A stretch of 64,000 nucleotides of DNA from Butyrivibrio sp. (GCA_017615275.1 JAGAAO010000015.1:1-64000); one strand, 5' to 3'; shown: positions 25,361 to 34,675, counted from the stretch's first letter. A program made the numbers and translations. The notes: generated by a model not told the origin, from the letters alone.

Positions 25361-26263
25361 GTGGATAAAGATCATGTGAAGAAAAAAGCTTCACCAAGGC
25401 AGAAAAGTGAATTCATATGGGGTTGGATCTTTATACTTCCTACAATGATTGGTCTTTTTGTACTGAATATCTATCCTATGATAGATACCATCAGACAGAG
25501 TTTTTATAAGACCGGCGACTTTGGAAAAGGTAATATTTTTGTAGGTTTAAGTAATTACCAAAAGGTACTTGGTGATAAAGAAGTTTGGCAGGCATTGTGG
25601 AATACGGCGAAGTATGCCATTGTGGAAGTTCCGCTTTCACTTATAATCGCACTTTTGCTTGCTGTAATATTAAATAAAAAATTAAAAGGGCGAGATGTGT
25701 TCAGAACAATCTTCTTCCTTCCGATGGTAGTTGCTCCCGCAGCTATAGCTATGGTATGGAAGTGGTTGTATAACTCTAATTTCGGATTGATTAATAATAC
25801 ATTTCATACAAATGTAAACTGGATTTCAGATCCTAAGATTGCAATTTATTCTATAGCCGTTATCGGTATATGGTCGGTTATAGGTTACAATATGGTACTG
25901 TTTTTGGCCGGATTGCAGGAAGTTCCGAGGGACTACTATGAGGCAGCTTCCCTTGACGGAGCGAGCGGATGGCAGCAGCTTGTCAACATAACAATACCTC
26001 TTATTTCCCCGACAATATTCTTTGTACTTGTTACAAGAGTTATTGCCGCAATGCAGGTATTCGATCTTATCTATATGCTTATAGATCAGAACAATCCCGC
26101 ATGGAAGAAGACAGAGTCACTGGTGTTCTTGTTCTACAAATATTCTTTTGAACAGAGCAAAAAGGGTTACGGTGCAACTGTTATCGTAGTTCTTTTGGCG
26201 GTAATTTTAGTGCTTACCGTAATTCAGCTTATTGGTCAGAAGAAGTGGGTTCATTACGAGTAG
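25361..26263 (+). CDS. Sugar ABC transporter permease (MalF/MsmF type)
   Basis: This 300-residue membrane protein has an N-terminal cytoplasmic segment and about six helices. The EAA loop reads YYEAASLDGASGWQQLVNI, and the ENIYPM-like LNIYPMIDTIRQSF region is typical of CUT1 permeases for oligosaccharides. The start is GTG 25361 with AAAGGAG at 25348-25354; no better ATG is available. It pairs with the next permease to form the channel for the upstream lipoprotein. Confidence 0.92.
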   Translation: MDKDHVKKKASPRQKSEFIWGWIFILPTMIGLFVLNIYPMIDTIRQSFYKTGDFGKGNIFVGLSNYQKVLGDKEVWQALWNTAKYAIVEVPLSLIIALLLAVILNKKLKGRDVFRTIFFLPMVVAPAAIAMVWKWLYNSNFGLINNTFHTNVNWISDPKIAIYSIAVIGIWSVIGYNMVLFLAGLQEVPRDYYEAASLDGASGWQQLVNITIPLISPTIFFVLVTRVIAAMQVFDLIYMLIDQNNPAWKKTESLVFLFYKYSFEQSKKGYGATVIVVLLAVILVLTVIQLIGQKKWVHYE

Positions 26264-26275
26264 GGAGGAGCAACC

Positions 26276-27100
26276 ATGAAGAGTAAAATTTACAAAATAT
26301 CATTATATCTGGTGCTTTCATTAGTTTCGATCACTATGCTGGTTCCTTTCGTGTGGATGTTCCTTACTGCGTTCAAGACAGTTTCGGAGACAATGCAGGT
26401 AGATCCTTTCGTAATCGTCCCGAAGGTATGGCAGACGCAGAACTTTGGCAATGTAATCAAGGCAATGGATTTTGTCAGACTATATATAAATACGCTGAGC
26501 ATGGTAGCTCTCAGAATTCTTTTTGCGATAGTTACCGCAACACTCAGTGGATATGCATTTGCAAGACTTGAGTTTAAGGGAAAAAATGTGATGTTTGCGC
26601 TCGTACTGTTCCAGATGATGATCCCTGTTCAGATCTTCATCATTCCTCAGTACGTAATGGTCAGCAAGCTTCATCTTACCAATACTGTTGCAGGACTCGT
26701 TTTCCCGGGTATTGTTTCGGCATTCGGTACATTCCTTTTGAGGCAGTCATATATGCAGCTTCCGAGAGACCTTGAAGAAGCGGCAAGACTTGACGGTTGT
26801 AACATACCTCAGACGTTCTTTTACATAATGGCACCTCTTACAAAGTCTGCAATGGTGGCACTTGGTATTTTCACCGCGGTATTTGCATATAAAGATCTTA
26901 TGTGGCCTATGATAGTATGTCCTGATAACAGGGCTACAACACTTGCAAGTGCTCTTGCAAAGATGAACGGTCAGTATTCGCAGAAATACCCTGAACTTAT
27001 GATGGCAGCGCTCATTTCCTGCGTGCCTATGATAATAATTTATATTATTTTCCAGAAGCAGTTCATTGAGGGTATAGCAACTTCCGGCGGAAAATTATAA
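26276..27100 (+). CDS. Sugar ABC transporter permease (MalG/MsmG type)
   Basis: The 274-residue second CUT1 permease begins with a membrane helix and carries the EAA loop EEAARLDGCNIPQTFFYIMAP. The motif MLVPFVWMFLTAFKT near the N-terminus is characteristic of MalG-like subunits. It has a clear GGGAGGAG ribosome site 12 bp after the preceding permease stop. The terminator at 27163-27195 ends this unit. Confidence 0.92.
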   Translation: MKSKIYKISLYLVLSLVSITMLVPFVWMFLTAFKTVSETMQVDPFVIVPKVWQTQNFGNVIKAMDFVRLYINTLSMVALRILFAIVTATLSGYAFARLEFKGKNVMFALVLFQMMIPVQIFIIPQYVMVSKLHLTNTVAGLVFPGIVSAFGTFLLRQSYMQLPRDLEEAARLDGCNIPQTFFYIMAPLTKSAMVALGIFTAVFAYKDLMWPMIVCPDNRATTLASALAKMNGQYSQKYPELMMAALISCVPMIIIYIIFQKQFIEGIATSGGKL

Positions 27101-27121
27101 AATAGTATAATAAAGAATGAT

Positions 27122-27195
27122 TTTCCGAATTTATTGCAATTCGGAAATGATTGCATAGCAGTACAAAAGGCAGGTATATCACACCTGTCTTTTGT
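27122..27195 (+). terminator. Two hairpins between the sugar importer and the second GH36 gene
   Basis: TTTCCGAAT/ATTCGGAAA (27122-27130 and 27139-27147) is followed by ACAAAAGGCAGGT/ACCTGTCTTTTGT (27163-27175 and 27183-27195), a 13-bp stem with one G-U pair. The second looks like an intrinsic terminator or an attenuator, because the next gene begins only 18 bp later. Confidence 0.6.
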
Positions 27196-27213
27196 GGCGT
27201 CCAAGGAGTCACT

Positions 27214-29301
27214 ATGAAGAATGCAAAGATAATCAGAGAATCTGTAAATGGCATGGAAGCGGTGTACATGATCGCGAAATCGGGGCAGGTTTCGTTTACG
27301 ATAATACCTGCAAGAGCCGGCAAATTGTTTTTTGACATAATAAATCCCGATCCGCTGGTTCAGATATCGTGTACCGGTGATGCCACATCTATTGGCTTTG
27401 CTGCCGGAGAGACAAGACACAACAGCGCCATGACTATGGCTATGAAGTATGTTTCTCAGGATGTCAGGCAGTCCAGCAAGGGCAAGGTCATTATAACGAC
27501 AGTTGAAGGAGTACAGGGTATCAGGGTAAGACATGTCGTTATAGCACCTCACAATTGCAGGGGCGTGCGTGTTTATACCGATGTTTGCAATCAGTCGGAC
27601 TTCGATATTACGCTTGAAGCAATATCATCCGTAAATATCAGTGGAATCACGCCTTATACCGATGATGTGGGACGCGACAGACTTATGCTTCACAGATTCA
27701 GGAGCAGATGGAGTGCGGAAGGAAGGCACGAGGTAAGATCCATAGAAGACCTTCTTCTGGAACCTTCATGGGCTAATTTCGGTGTCAGATGCGAGAAATT
27801 CGGATCTGTAGGTTCTATGCCCGTCAGAGGTTATTTCCCGTTTGCGGCGGTTGAGGACAAGGAAGTCGGCGTAATTTGGGGACTTTCATGTGCATGTTCT
27901 TCATCGTGGCAGATAGAAGCCGTTAGAATAGACAAGAGACTTAGTATAAGCGCGGGACTTGCGGATTACGAGTTCGGTCACTGGAGAAAGACGCTTAAGT
28001 CAGGTGATGAATTCGTTACTCCCGAGGTTTATGTAACTGCAGGCAGATGTGATTTTGCGGGAATCTGCGACAGACTTCTTGACGTACAGAGAGACAAGCT
28101 CCTTCGCGAGCAGAGAGTTACGAGTCTTCCCGCGATCTTTAACGAGTATTGCACTACATGGGGAAAGCCCAGTGAGAAGGTTATTGGAAGGCTCCTCAAT
28201 GTGATAAACGGCAAAGACTTTGAGTACTTTGTGATAGATGCCGGATGGTACGCCGATTTTGTAAAAGGCTGGCAGGACAACATGGGAGAGTGGGATGTTG
28301 CGCTCGATCTTTTCCCTGACGGTATTAAAAAGGCTGTCGATATGATAGAGGACGCCGGAATGAAGGCGGGTATCTGGTTTGAGCTTGAAGTTGTGGGAGC
28401 GGTTTCCGATATGGCGAATGATACCGCGCATCTTCTTACACGCGACGGCAAGGTTATCATTTCGGGAACAAGAAGATTCTGGGATATGCGAAGTGAGTGG
28501 GTAACCGAATATCTCAGTAAAAAGGTAATCGATTTCCTCAATGAAAACGGATTTAAATATATCAAGATAGATTACAACGACACCATAGGTATAGGATGCG
28601 ACGGCGCTGAGAGCCCCGGAGAGGGACTTAGAGCGTGCGTAAACGCAACCAAAGATTTCTACAGAAGGATCAGGGATAATGTTCCTGACATAGCGATAGA
28701 AGTATGCTCATCAGGCGGACACAGGCTTGAGCCCGGCTTTATGGAGCTTGCGGATTATGTTTCTTTTTCGGATGCGCATGAAGAAAAAGAGATTCCCGTT
28801 ATCGCGGCGGATCTTCAGAATCTTGTGCTCACGCAAAAGAGTCAGATCTGGGCGGTTCTCAGAAAAGATGACGAGCTTAAGCGCATAGCTTATTCAGTTT
28901 GTGCGGGAATGTACGGCGTTTTGTGCATCTCGGGTGATGTGTGCGATCTGGCAGCAGATAAGTGGCAGTTTGCGCTTAACGGTGTTTCTTTCTACAAGAA
29001 GGTTTCTCCGATAATCATAACAGGACGCACCGAGAGATTCGGACATTTCCAGAATTCCAACAGGGAGCTCAAAGATTATCAGGCGACCGTAAGATACGGA
29101 AGAGACGGCAAAGCGCTGGTTATCGTTCACTCTTTTGACCACGAGGGTACACAGAAGATTACAATACCGCTCATGGGTGAATTCAGGATCGCGGATAAAT
29201 TTGAAACCGGCGACCATAAGGTTACGATCGCCGGCTCAGAACTCACTATGGAGTTTGAAGAAACATTCGACGCATTGGCGCTGCTTCTTGATTGTGATTA
29301 A
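27214..29301 (+). CDS. Divergent alpha-galactosidase-like GH36 protein
   Basis: This 695-residue protein lacks a signal peptide and shows the GH36/GH-D clan layout: an N-terminal beta-sandwich, a barrel from about 330 with YFVIDAGWYADF, the nucleophile D453 in YIKIDYNDT, the loop CSSGGHRLEPGF, and a candidate acid/base D520 in YVSFSDAHEE. The WCSDNTD motif of the first alpha-galactosidase is replaced, so the substrate may differ (for example another alpha-linked galactose or N-acetylgalactosamine). ATG 27214 with AAGGAG upstream is chosen over an earlier reading from 27151 that would pass through the terminator stem. Its stop overlaps the stop of the convergent fucU gene. Confidence 0.85.
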   Translation: MKNAKIIRESVNGMEAVYMIAKSGQVSFTIIPARAGKLFFDIINPDPLVQISCTGDATSIGFAAGETRHNSAMTMAMKYVSQDVRQSSKGKVIITTVEGVQGIRVRHVVIAPHNCRGVRVYTDVCNQSDFDITLEAISSVNISGITPYTDDVGRDRLMLHRFRSRWSAEGRHEVRSIEDLLLEPSWANFGVRCEKFGSVGSMPVRGYFPFAAVEDKEVGVIWGLSCACSSSWQIEAVRIDKRLSISAGLADYEFGHWRKTLKSGDEFVTPEVYVTAGRCDFAGICDRLLDVQRDKLLREQRVTSLPAIFNEYCTTWGKPSEKVIGRLLNVINGKDFEYFVIDAGWYADFVKGWQDNMGEWDVALDLFPDGIKKAVDMIEDAGMKAGIWFELEVVGAVSDMANDTAHLLTRDGKVIISGTRRFWDMRSEWVTEYLSKKVIDFLNENGFKYIKIDYNDTIGIGCDGAESPGEGLRACVNATKDFYRRIRDNVPDIAIEVCSSGGHRLEPGFMELADYVSFSDAHEEKEIPVIAADLQNLVLTQKSQIWAVLRKDDELKRIAYSVCAGMYGVLCISGDVCDLAADKWQFALNGVSFYKKVSPIIITGRTERFGHFQNSNRELKDYQATVRYGRDGKALVIVHSFDHEGTQKITIPLMGEFRIADKFETGDHKVTIAGSELTMEFEETFDALALLLDCD

Positions 29302-29738
29302 GATGTAACGACGCCCTTTTGAAGCATTATATTTGCGTAGAGGGCGGATTCTCCGGTAGTGACAATGGCATAAGCTTTTTTGGCTTCCTCATAGAAAGCA
29401 AAGCGCTCTATGTGGCCTATCATGTCGCTGCCTCTGTCATCATGTTGTTTGAGTATATATGAATATACGTTCCATATCGGCGTTTCCACGGGGTCTCCCT
29501 TCATGACTTTCATGAGGTTTACAGGGTGATCCACGTATGTATCAAGGGGAAAGACCTGAAGAATCGCATCGAGTACTTCAGGCACCCCGTGACCGTCGAG
29601 ACGGACTACGATCGAATCTTTTCCAACGGATTCTGCGGGGAAGTTGCCGTCGGATATGACTATCCTGTCGGCATGTCCCATTTCACATAATACTTTCAAA
29701 AGTTCAGGTGAAAGTATCTTAGGTATTCCTTTTAACAT
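29298..29738 (-). CDS. fucU: L-fucose mutarotase FucU/RbsD family
   Basis: The 146-residue protein matches the FucU/RbsD family, which interconverts alpha and beta anomers of L-fucose or D-ribose. Family features are the N-terminal LSPELLKVLCEMGHADRIVI with the catalytic His, DGNFPAES, and the C-terminal RFAFYEEAKKAYAIVTTGE, all closer to FucU than to RbsD. ATG 29738 has AAGGAG upstream; a longer reading overlapping the reductase gene is unlikely. It is last in a three-gene minus-strand unit and overlaps the stop of the GH36 gene by three bases. The context suggests a role in fucose or galactose handling. Confidence 0.85.
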   Translation of the reverse strand: MLKGIPKILSPELLKVLCEMGHADRIVISDGNFPAESVGKDSIVVRLDGHGVPEVLDAILQVFPLDTYVDHPVNLMKVMKGDPVETPIWNVYSYILKQHDDRGSDMIGHIERFAFYEEAKKAYAIVTTGESALYANIMLQKGVVTS

Positions 29739-29748
29739 TGTATTCTCC

Positions 29749-30729
29749 TTATTCCCACAGCTGCGTCCAGTCGGTTGCTCCGGGCCATAAGAATACCTGA
29801 CCTTTGACAAGACGGCAGTTTTGTTCTGCTTTTTTTAACAGTGCCATTTCTTCATCGGTAAGAGGATCTTCTGTTGTACACTTCAGATTTGAAATGTACT
29901 GGGGCTCTTTTACAGAAAAAGGAATTGTGCACATTCCGCGCTGTACAGCCCACTTAATGCATATAACCGCAGGGTGAACGTTGTGAGTTTTGGCAACTTC
30001 CACAACTTCCGGGAGCTGCGTATCCGCAACATCTGTGCTGCATCTGTCTCTTTCGGGTCTGCTGGGAGAACCTATGGGGCAGAAGCCTATCGGTACGATA
30101 TCATGAGATACAGCGTAGTCAAAGAGCTCCTGCTGCTGGAAAGAAGGATGGCATTCCATTTCAAGAGCAGAGGGTTTAATCCTACACAAGGGAAGTACCT
30201 GCTCAAGTTTGGAGATTGTCATATTTGACATGCCGATTGCTTTTACAAGTCCCGCGTCGTAAAGCTCTTCCATCTGTCTCCATGTGTCCATGAACTCATC
30301 AACCGAAAAAGGCTTGGAGTCGGGATTTCTTGAATCGCCGTCACAGCCCGGTGCATGATAGTTCGGGAAGGGCCAGTGGACAAAATAGAGATCTATGTAG
30401 GAAAGTCCCAGATCTTTAAGGCTCTTTTCACAGGCTTTGCTGACTTCCCTGTGTTGATCGTTCCAGACTTTGGATGTAATAAATAAGTCTTCTCTTTGGA
30501 CCGCGCCTTCTGTAAAAAGGTTTGAGAGAACCTTGCCTATTTGGTCTTCGTTCTGGTATACGGACGCGCAGTCGAGCATTCTGTATCCTGCTTTGACAGC
30601 GCCTGACACAGCGGCAGATACCTGATCCGGAGTGTATTTGTCCGAACCGAAAGTGCCAAGTCCCACAGCGGGCATAACTGCACCTGTGTTTAGTGTATAA
30701 GTAGGGACATTTGTGATAAGTTCGCTCAT
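29749..30729 (-). CDS. Aldo/keto reductase
   Basis: This is a 326-residue NAD(P)H-dependent oxidoreductase of the AKR superfamily. The catalytic tetrad is visible: Asp in YRMLDCASVYQNEDQIG (with the Tyr), Lys in LFITSKVW and His in YFVHWPF. GLGTFG near the start and the C-terminal PFSVKEPQYISNL region, equivalent to the IPKSxxxxRI cofactor motif, are typical. It lies between fucU and a zinc alcohol dehydrogenase gene with 10-12 bp gaps, so it likely acts on a sugar, sugar lactone or lactaldehyde, but the substrate is not proven. Confidence 0.9.
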   Translation of the reverse strand: MSELITNVPTYTLNTGAVMPAVGLGTFGSDKYTPDQVSAAVSGAVKAGYRMLDCASVYQNEDQIGKVLSNLFTEGAVQREDLFITSKVWNDQHREVSKACEKSLKDLGLSYIDLYFVHWPFPNYHAPGCDGDSRNPDSKPFSVDEFMDTWRQMEELYDAGLVKAIGMSNMTISKLEQVLPLCRIKPSALEMECHPSFQQQELFDYAVSHDIVPIGFCPIGSPSRPERDRCSTDVADTQLPEVVEVAKTHNVHPAVICIKWAVQRGMCTIPFSVKEPQYISNLKCTTEDPLTDEEMALLKKAEQNCRLVKGQVFLWPGATDWTQLWE

Positions 30730-30741
30730 ATTATCGCCCCT

Positions 30742-31815
30742 TTACTTTTCGTCCTGATCGCCGAAAACGACCGCTACTTTACCGCATTCTCCCGATGCCA
30801 TGAGAGCATATGCCTCAGGAGCATTGTCGAGTGAGAACTCATGAGTGATGAGCTTGTCGGGGTGAATGTTCCAGCGAACGAGCTTATCAACGAGTTCTTC
30901 CATTCTCCAAAGCGATGTAACCCATGAGCCGTAGATGGTTTTCTGGCCGTGGATGATATCGGGGCTTGGATTAAATGTGCATGTTCCGCCTTCTCCTACA
31001 AATGCGATCTTGCCATAGGAACGTGTTGCGCGGATGGCAAGTTGTCTTCCGGGATCCGAAGCAGAGCAGTCGATGGCTCTTTCAACGCCCTGACCGCCTG
31101 TGAGCTCCAATATCTTGGCAAGTGTATCGTCACCGGGCTTAAATACGTGATCTACAAGTCCGAGTTTCTTGGCGAGATCTATTCTGTAATCGTTCATCTC
31201 AACGCCGATGAGCATGTTGGCGCCGAGTGCTTTGCTGAGCATAAGGGCTGCAAGTCCGACGGGACCGAGACCTGTTACGAGTACGGCATCATTTCCGCTT
31301 ACACCGATTTTTTCTATTGCCTCATAAACCGTACCAAAACCGCAGGCAACCTGTGCGCCGTCCTTGTATGTGAGTTCATCGGGAAGTGCGATAAGGTCTT
31401 TTTCGTCAGCGAGGATGAATTCCCCCATTCCTCCATTTCGCTGCCAACCGTAAGCCGCACGATATTTGCTTGTACACGAGATGTAGTAACCCCTTCTGCA
31501 GTTATTGCAGACACCGCATCCCGAGATGTGATAGACGATAACGCGATCGCCCTTTTTGAAACGTTTCAGTCCTTCTCCCTCTTCAACAATAAGTCCGCAG
31601 GGTTCGTGTCCTGCGATCATACCGGGAATGTAACCTTCGGGGCCTTTGCCCGTATGTTCCCTGTATATGCATCTGATGTCACTTCCGCATATAGTTGTTG
31701 CTTTTGTGCGTACGAGTACCTGTCCGAATCCGGGTTTTGGAACTTCGAAGTCTTTAAGCTCAACTGTCGAATTGCCGGGCAGGATCGCGCCTTTCATTCT
31801 CATTTTTACCGCCAT
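30742..31815 (-). CDS. Zinc-dependent medium-chain alcohol/polyol dehydrogenase
   Basis: This 357-residue MDR-family enzyme oxidises or reduces an alcohol or sugar using NAD(P). Catalytic zinc ligands lie in TTICGSDIRC and AGHEPCG; the structural zinc lobe is GCGVCNNCRRGYYISC; the Rossmann motif is VTGLGPVGLAAL. It resembles threonine/sorbitol dehydrogenase-like and sugar-acid dehydrogenases. It is the first gene of the minus-strand unit with the reductase and fucU, and is divergent from the AraC gene at 31982 across about 166 bp, so that regulator probably controls it. Confidence 0.92.
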   Translation of the reverse strand: MAVKMRMKGAILPGNSTVELKDFEVPKPGFGQVLVRTKATTICGSDIRCIYREHTGKGPEGYIPGMIAGHEPCGLIVEEGEGLKRFKKGDRVIVYHISGCGVCNNCRRGYYISCTSKYRAAYGWQRNGGMGEFILADEKDLIALPDELTYKDGAQVACGFGTVYEAIEKIGVSGNDAVLVTGLGPVGLAALMLSKALGANMLIGVEMNDYRIDLAKKLGLVDHVFKPGDDTLAKILELTGGQGVERAIDCSASDPGRQLAIRATRSYGKIAFVGEGGTCTFNPSPDIIHGQKTIYGSWVTSLWRMEELVDKLVRWNIHPDKLITHEFSLDNAPEAYALMASGECGKVAVVFGDQDEK

Positions 31816-31981
31816 AGTTTATACCTCTCTTATTTGTTCCGCCTGCCGTAAACAGGGGCAGAACTATCATTTTTACCTTGCCTAAATTATATTTTTTTCC
31901 GCATCTGCATATAAGAGAATTTAATGACAGAATTACGCATAAGATGTCGTCTTTTCGCATGTGATATGTTATCATAATCGC

Positions 31982-32884
31982 ATGAAGAATCCTCATGAAA
32001 ATGGCGGTTTGGATAGCCGTGAAAAAACAGCATATCAGGATCTGAACATGATGTTTATGATGGAAGGCGAGTCGGTGTTTGTGGGAAATATTGTGTACGA
32101 ACGCTTCCACAGGTCTATACCCATGCATGCGCATTCTGACAACAGTTTTGAGATCCACTACATATCGGCGGGAAACGGTAAGGTTACCGTCAGCGGAAAA
32201 GAGTATGATACAAGCGCGGGGACTCTATACATAACGGGGCCGCATGTGAAGCACTCCATGGTTCCGGATCCGAACGATCCTTTATCGGAGTACTGCGTCT
32301 ATCTCAAATTGTCAGGATCTGTAAGGGATGATAAAAGAGCAATATCGCCGCTTAAGTTGTTCAGAGAGGCGGACGAATGGTACGGGAAGGAACGCTACGG
32401 ACTCGGCGTTCTCATGAAAGCTCTTTTTGCTGAGCTTGCGGAGCAGAACATAGGGTACAGGGCAGTGGTGGAGTCTTTGATAAAGCAGATAATCGTCTCC
32501 TGCGTCAGAAATTATTCGCGTAAAAAAAGCAGTGCAGATCCGCAGGGGATTAGATCGGGTGATGATCAGTATCTTAAGATAGAAGAGGCATTTCTCTATG
32601 AGTATGCGACTTTGACGCTTTCGGCTCTTGCCGGGCGCCTTAACCGCAGCACGAGGCAGACGCAGAGGCTTCTTATGGAGCATTACGGCATGAATTTTCA
32701 GAGTAAGAAGACCGAAGCGAAGATGAATGCCGCAGCGCTGATGCTGCAATCATCCGATATGACCGTAACAGAGATAGCTGACGAACTCGGCTATTCCTCA
32801 GTTGAGCACTTCTCTACGGCATTCAGGAAATACTACGGAATGAGCGCAAGTGAGTATAGGGTGCAAAGGACAGAAAAGGCGTAA
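31982..32884 (+). CDS. AraC-family transcriptional regulator
   Basis: The 300-residue regulator has a cupin sensor (RSIPMHAHSDNSFEIHYISA, GTLYITGPHVKHSMV) and a C-terminal HTH pair: LSALAGRLNRSTRQTQRLLM and VTEIADELGYSSVEHFSTAF, closing YYGMSASEYRV. The first HTH is divergent. ATG 31982 is preferred, but no good ribosome site lies before it, and CATAAT close upstream hints at a short or absent leader; GTG 31961 is the alternative. It is divergent from the dehydrogenase-reductase-fucU unit. Confidence 0.88.
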   Translation: MKNPHENGGLDSREKTAYQDLNMMFMMEGESVFVGNIVYERFHRSIPMHAHSDNSFEIHYISAGNGKVTVSGKEYDTSAGTLYITGPHVKHSMVPDPNDPLSEYCVYLKLSGSVRDDKRAISPLKLFREADEWYGKERYGLGVLMKALFAELAEQNIGYRAVVESLIKQIIVSCVRNYSRKKSSADPQGIRSGDDQYLKIEEAFLYEYATLTLSALAGRLNRSTRQTQRLLMEHYGMNFQSKKTEAKMNAAALMLQSSDMTVTEIADELGYSSVEHFSTAFRKYYGMSASEYRVQRTEKA

Positions 32885-32899
32885 ATTGCATCATCGGTG

Positions 32900-32929
32900 T
32901 TGCGCCTTATGTTGCATATATGCTATAAT
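32900..32929 (+). promoter_or_regulatory. Promoter of a candidate small RNA
   Basis: TTGCGC (32900-32905), an 18-bp spacer and TGC-TATAAT (32924-32929). No ORF with a ribosome site follows before the terminator at 33057. Confidence 0.55.
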
Positions 32930-32935
32930 GCGCAA

Positions 32936-33108
32936 TGAAAAATTGATTTGGTACGTTGTACAGCTGATATACGGTAAATGCTTTTATGATTTTGATCGGG
33001 TCGATTCCGAGTGCGGGACGAGTGATCGAGGTTGTGAAAAGAAATGTATAAATGTGGCAGAATATGAGAATTAAGCATTTAGGCTTATTTTTTATATTCT
33101 GCTTTTTT
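32936..33108 (+). ncRNA. Candidate structured small RNA of about 170 nt
   Basis: The segment runs from a good promoter to an intrinsic terminator and holds no credible ORF. Self-complementary parts include GTACGTTGTAC, and a nested stem in GATCGGGTCGATTCCGAGTG with CGGGACGAGTGATC (about 32995-33028). It does not match the layout of tmRNA, SRP RNA or RNase P as far as I can judge. It could instead be a 5' leader of the membrane protein gene at 33152. Confidence 0.35.
33057..33108 (+). terminator. Intrinsic terminator upstream of the GT-C-like gene
   Basis: GCAGAATAT (33057-33065) pairs with ATATTCTGC (33094-33102), with an inner AAGC/GCTT pairing, then T6 (33103-33108). Confidence 0.7.
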
Positions 33109-33151
33109 GTTTGATAGGATTCAAATTATTTTACTTAGAGGTACTGATGGT

Positions 33152-34636
33152 ATGAAAAAAAGTAGTCTTGTTGTTTGGAGTTTCTTATGTGCGGTAGCGG
33201 TCTTACTTTTTACGACGAGATCGTCGATCCTGTTCATTTGCAATAACTGGGACGACGCAAACAGTTATTTTACCATGGGAAAAGGCATGATGAACGGTCT
33301 TGTTATTTACAGGGATCTGTATGATCAAAAAGGACCGTTTCTGTATCTTTTATATGGTATTGCTTATCTTATTTCCAAAAAGACATTTCTCGGAGTGTTT
33401 ATTTTTGAGATTCTGGCAGCGACTGTATTTCTTTTCTACGCAGGAAAATTCATACATAGAAAAACTAACGGATACATCGCATTTGCGCTGGTTCCCATTC
33501 TGAGTGCGGCTGTTTATTCCTCATGGAGCTTCTATTTTGGCGGAGCAGCGGAGGAGTTCTGCTTGCCGCTTCTTGCAATATCTTTATTTCATCTGGATGA
33601 ACTGTTACATGACGAAATGACAGAAGAGAGGCTGGAATATATCTTTGCGATAACCGGCTTGTGTGCCGGAATTATAGGCCAGATCAAGTACACGATGCTC
33701 GGTTTCTTTTTGTCATGGTTTCTTATAGCGCTCGTATGGATCGGGAAGAAAAAAGGAGCGGGATTTGCGGCCAAAGTAGCAGTAGACTTCATTATTTTTG
33801 CAATAATTCCTTCAATCTTGTGGTTTATCTATTTTCTGGCGACCGGAAGCATGGATGATTGGTTCAGGTGTTACATTTACAATAATCTGTTCCATTACAG
33901 CCAGGTTTCAAGCGGCGATTACAGCTTTTTTAATAAGCTCTATGAGATGACCAAGACATTGTACTGGCTCATTCGCGACAGCTTCTCGTATTTTGTGTGG
34001 ATAATTGTGGGCATGGCGTTTCAGATTGTTACGGAAAAGGGCGTTTTGAGGAAAATCGCAGGAATATTCATGTTTGGATGTACCTATTTTGTTATATTCA
34101 TAGGCGGAAACAAGCTTGCGTATTATTCAATCCCACTCATGGTTTTTGCGATTCCGGGAGTGGCTTATTTTGGAAAATCTGTAAAAGAGCTTTCGCTCAA
34201 GTATAAAAAAGAAATCCCGAAAGCTTTTGCTTTGGCGGCATGCGCTGCAGTGCTTTTTGAAAGCGTGTTATTTGCGGCTGATAATACTGTAAATGCAGAA
34301 TACAGAAAATTCAAAAAAGAAGATATGTGGCTTGTGGAAGCTGCAAAAATACTTGATGAGAATGATACACTCCTTGAGATAAACGCAATAGATGCAGGGC
34401 TTTATACCGCTACGGGAATTAAGCCGAGTTGCGAGTATTTTCAGACCAACGGAATAAATCTCGATAAGATGTTTGAAGAGCAGAAGAGATATCTGAAAGA
34501 GAAAAAAACGGACTATGTCCTTGCGGTGAATTATGAACCGGAAAAGATATATGATAATTACTCGCTTTTTAAGGTTTTTGAATACAACGAGAGTGAACAC
34601 GAAGAAACATATTATTTATACAAGAAAAATCAGTGA
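33152..34636 (+). CDS. GT-C-like polytopic membrane glycosyltransferase
   Basis: This 494-residue protein has about ten membrane helices. The first outer loop carries NNWDDANSYFTMGKGMMNGL and YRDLYDQKGPFLYLLYGI, the pattern of GT39/ArnT-like enzymes in which an acidic pair binds the lipid-phosphate sugar donor. The C-terminal 90 residues are soluble. ATG 33152 follows AGAGGT with a 9-nt gap; a longer reading starts inside the terminator. It is monocistronic, with hairpins on both sides. Substrates are unknown; surface glycan or protein glycosylation is likely. Confidence 0.75.
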   Translation: MKKSSLVVWSFLCAVAVLLFTTRSSILFICNNWDDANSYFTMGKGMMNGLVIYRDLYDQKGPFLYLLYGIAYLISKKTFLGVFIFEILAATVFLFYAGKFIHRKTNGYIAFALVPILSAAVYSSWSFYFGGAAEEFCLPLLAISLFHLDELLHDEMTEERLEYIFAITGLCAGIIGQIKYTMLGFFLSWFLIALVWIGKKKGAGFAAKVAVDFIIFAIIPSILWFIYFLATGSMDDWFRCYIYNNLFHYSQVSSGDYSFFNKLYEMTKTLYWLIRDSFSYFVWIIVGMAFQIVTEKGVLRKIAGIFMFGCTYFVIFIGGNKLAYYSIPLMVFAIPGVAYFGKSVKELSLKYKKEIPKAFALAACAAVLFESVLFAADNTVNAEYRKFKKEDMWLVEAAKILDENDTLLEINAIDAGLYTATGIKPSCEYFQTNGINLDKMFEEQKRYLKEKKTDYVLAVNYEPEKIYDNYSLFKVFEYNESEHEETYYLYKKNQ

Positions 34637-34651
34637 TGTTTGCATGAGAAG

Positions 34652-34675
34652 GGGGGCGGCCTTGCGACCGCCCCC
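34652..34675. terminator. G+C-rich bidirectional hairpin
   Basis: GGGGGCGG (34652-34659) pairs with CCGCCCCC (34668-34675) around an 8-nt loop, between the convergent membrane protein and flotillin genes. It has no strong T tract. Confidence 0.6.

Noticed and set aside
27151-27213. Earlier start for the second GH36 gene
   Set aside because: The segment lies within the terminator hairpin, and ATG 27214 has AAGGAG at the right distance.
30949-31851. 300-residue plus-strand frame opposite the zinc dehydrogenase
   Set aside because: The minus-strand reading has all zinc and Rossmann motifs; the antisense frame has none and no ribosome site.
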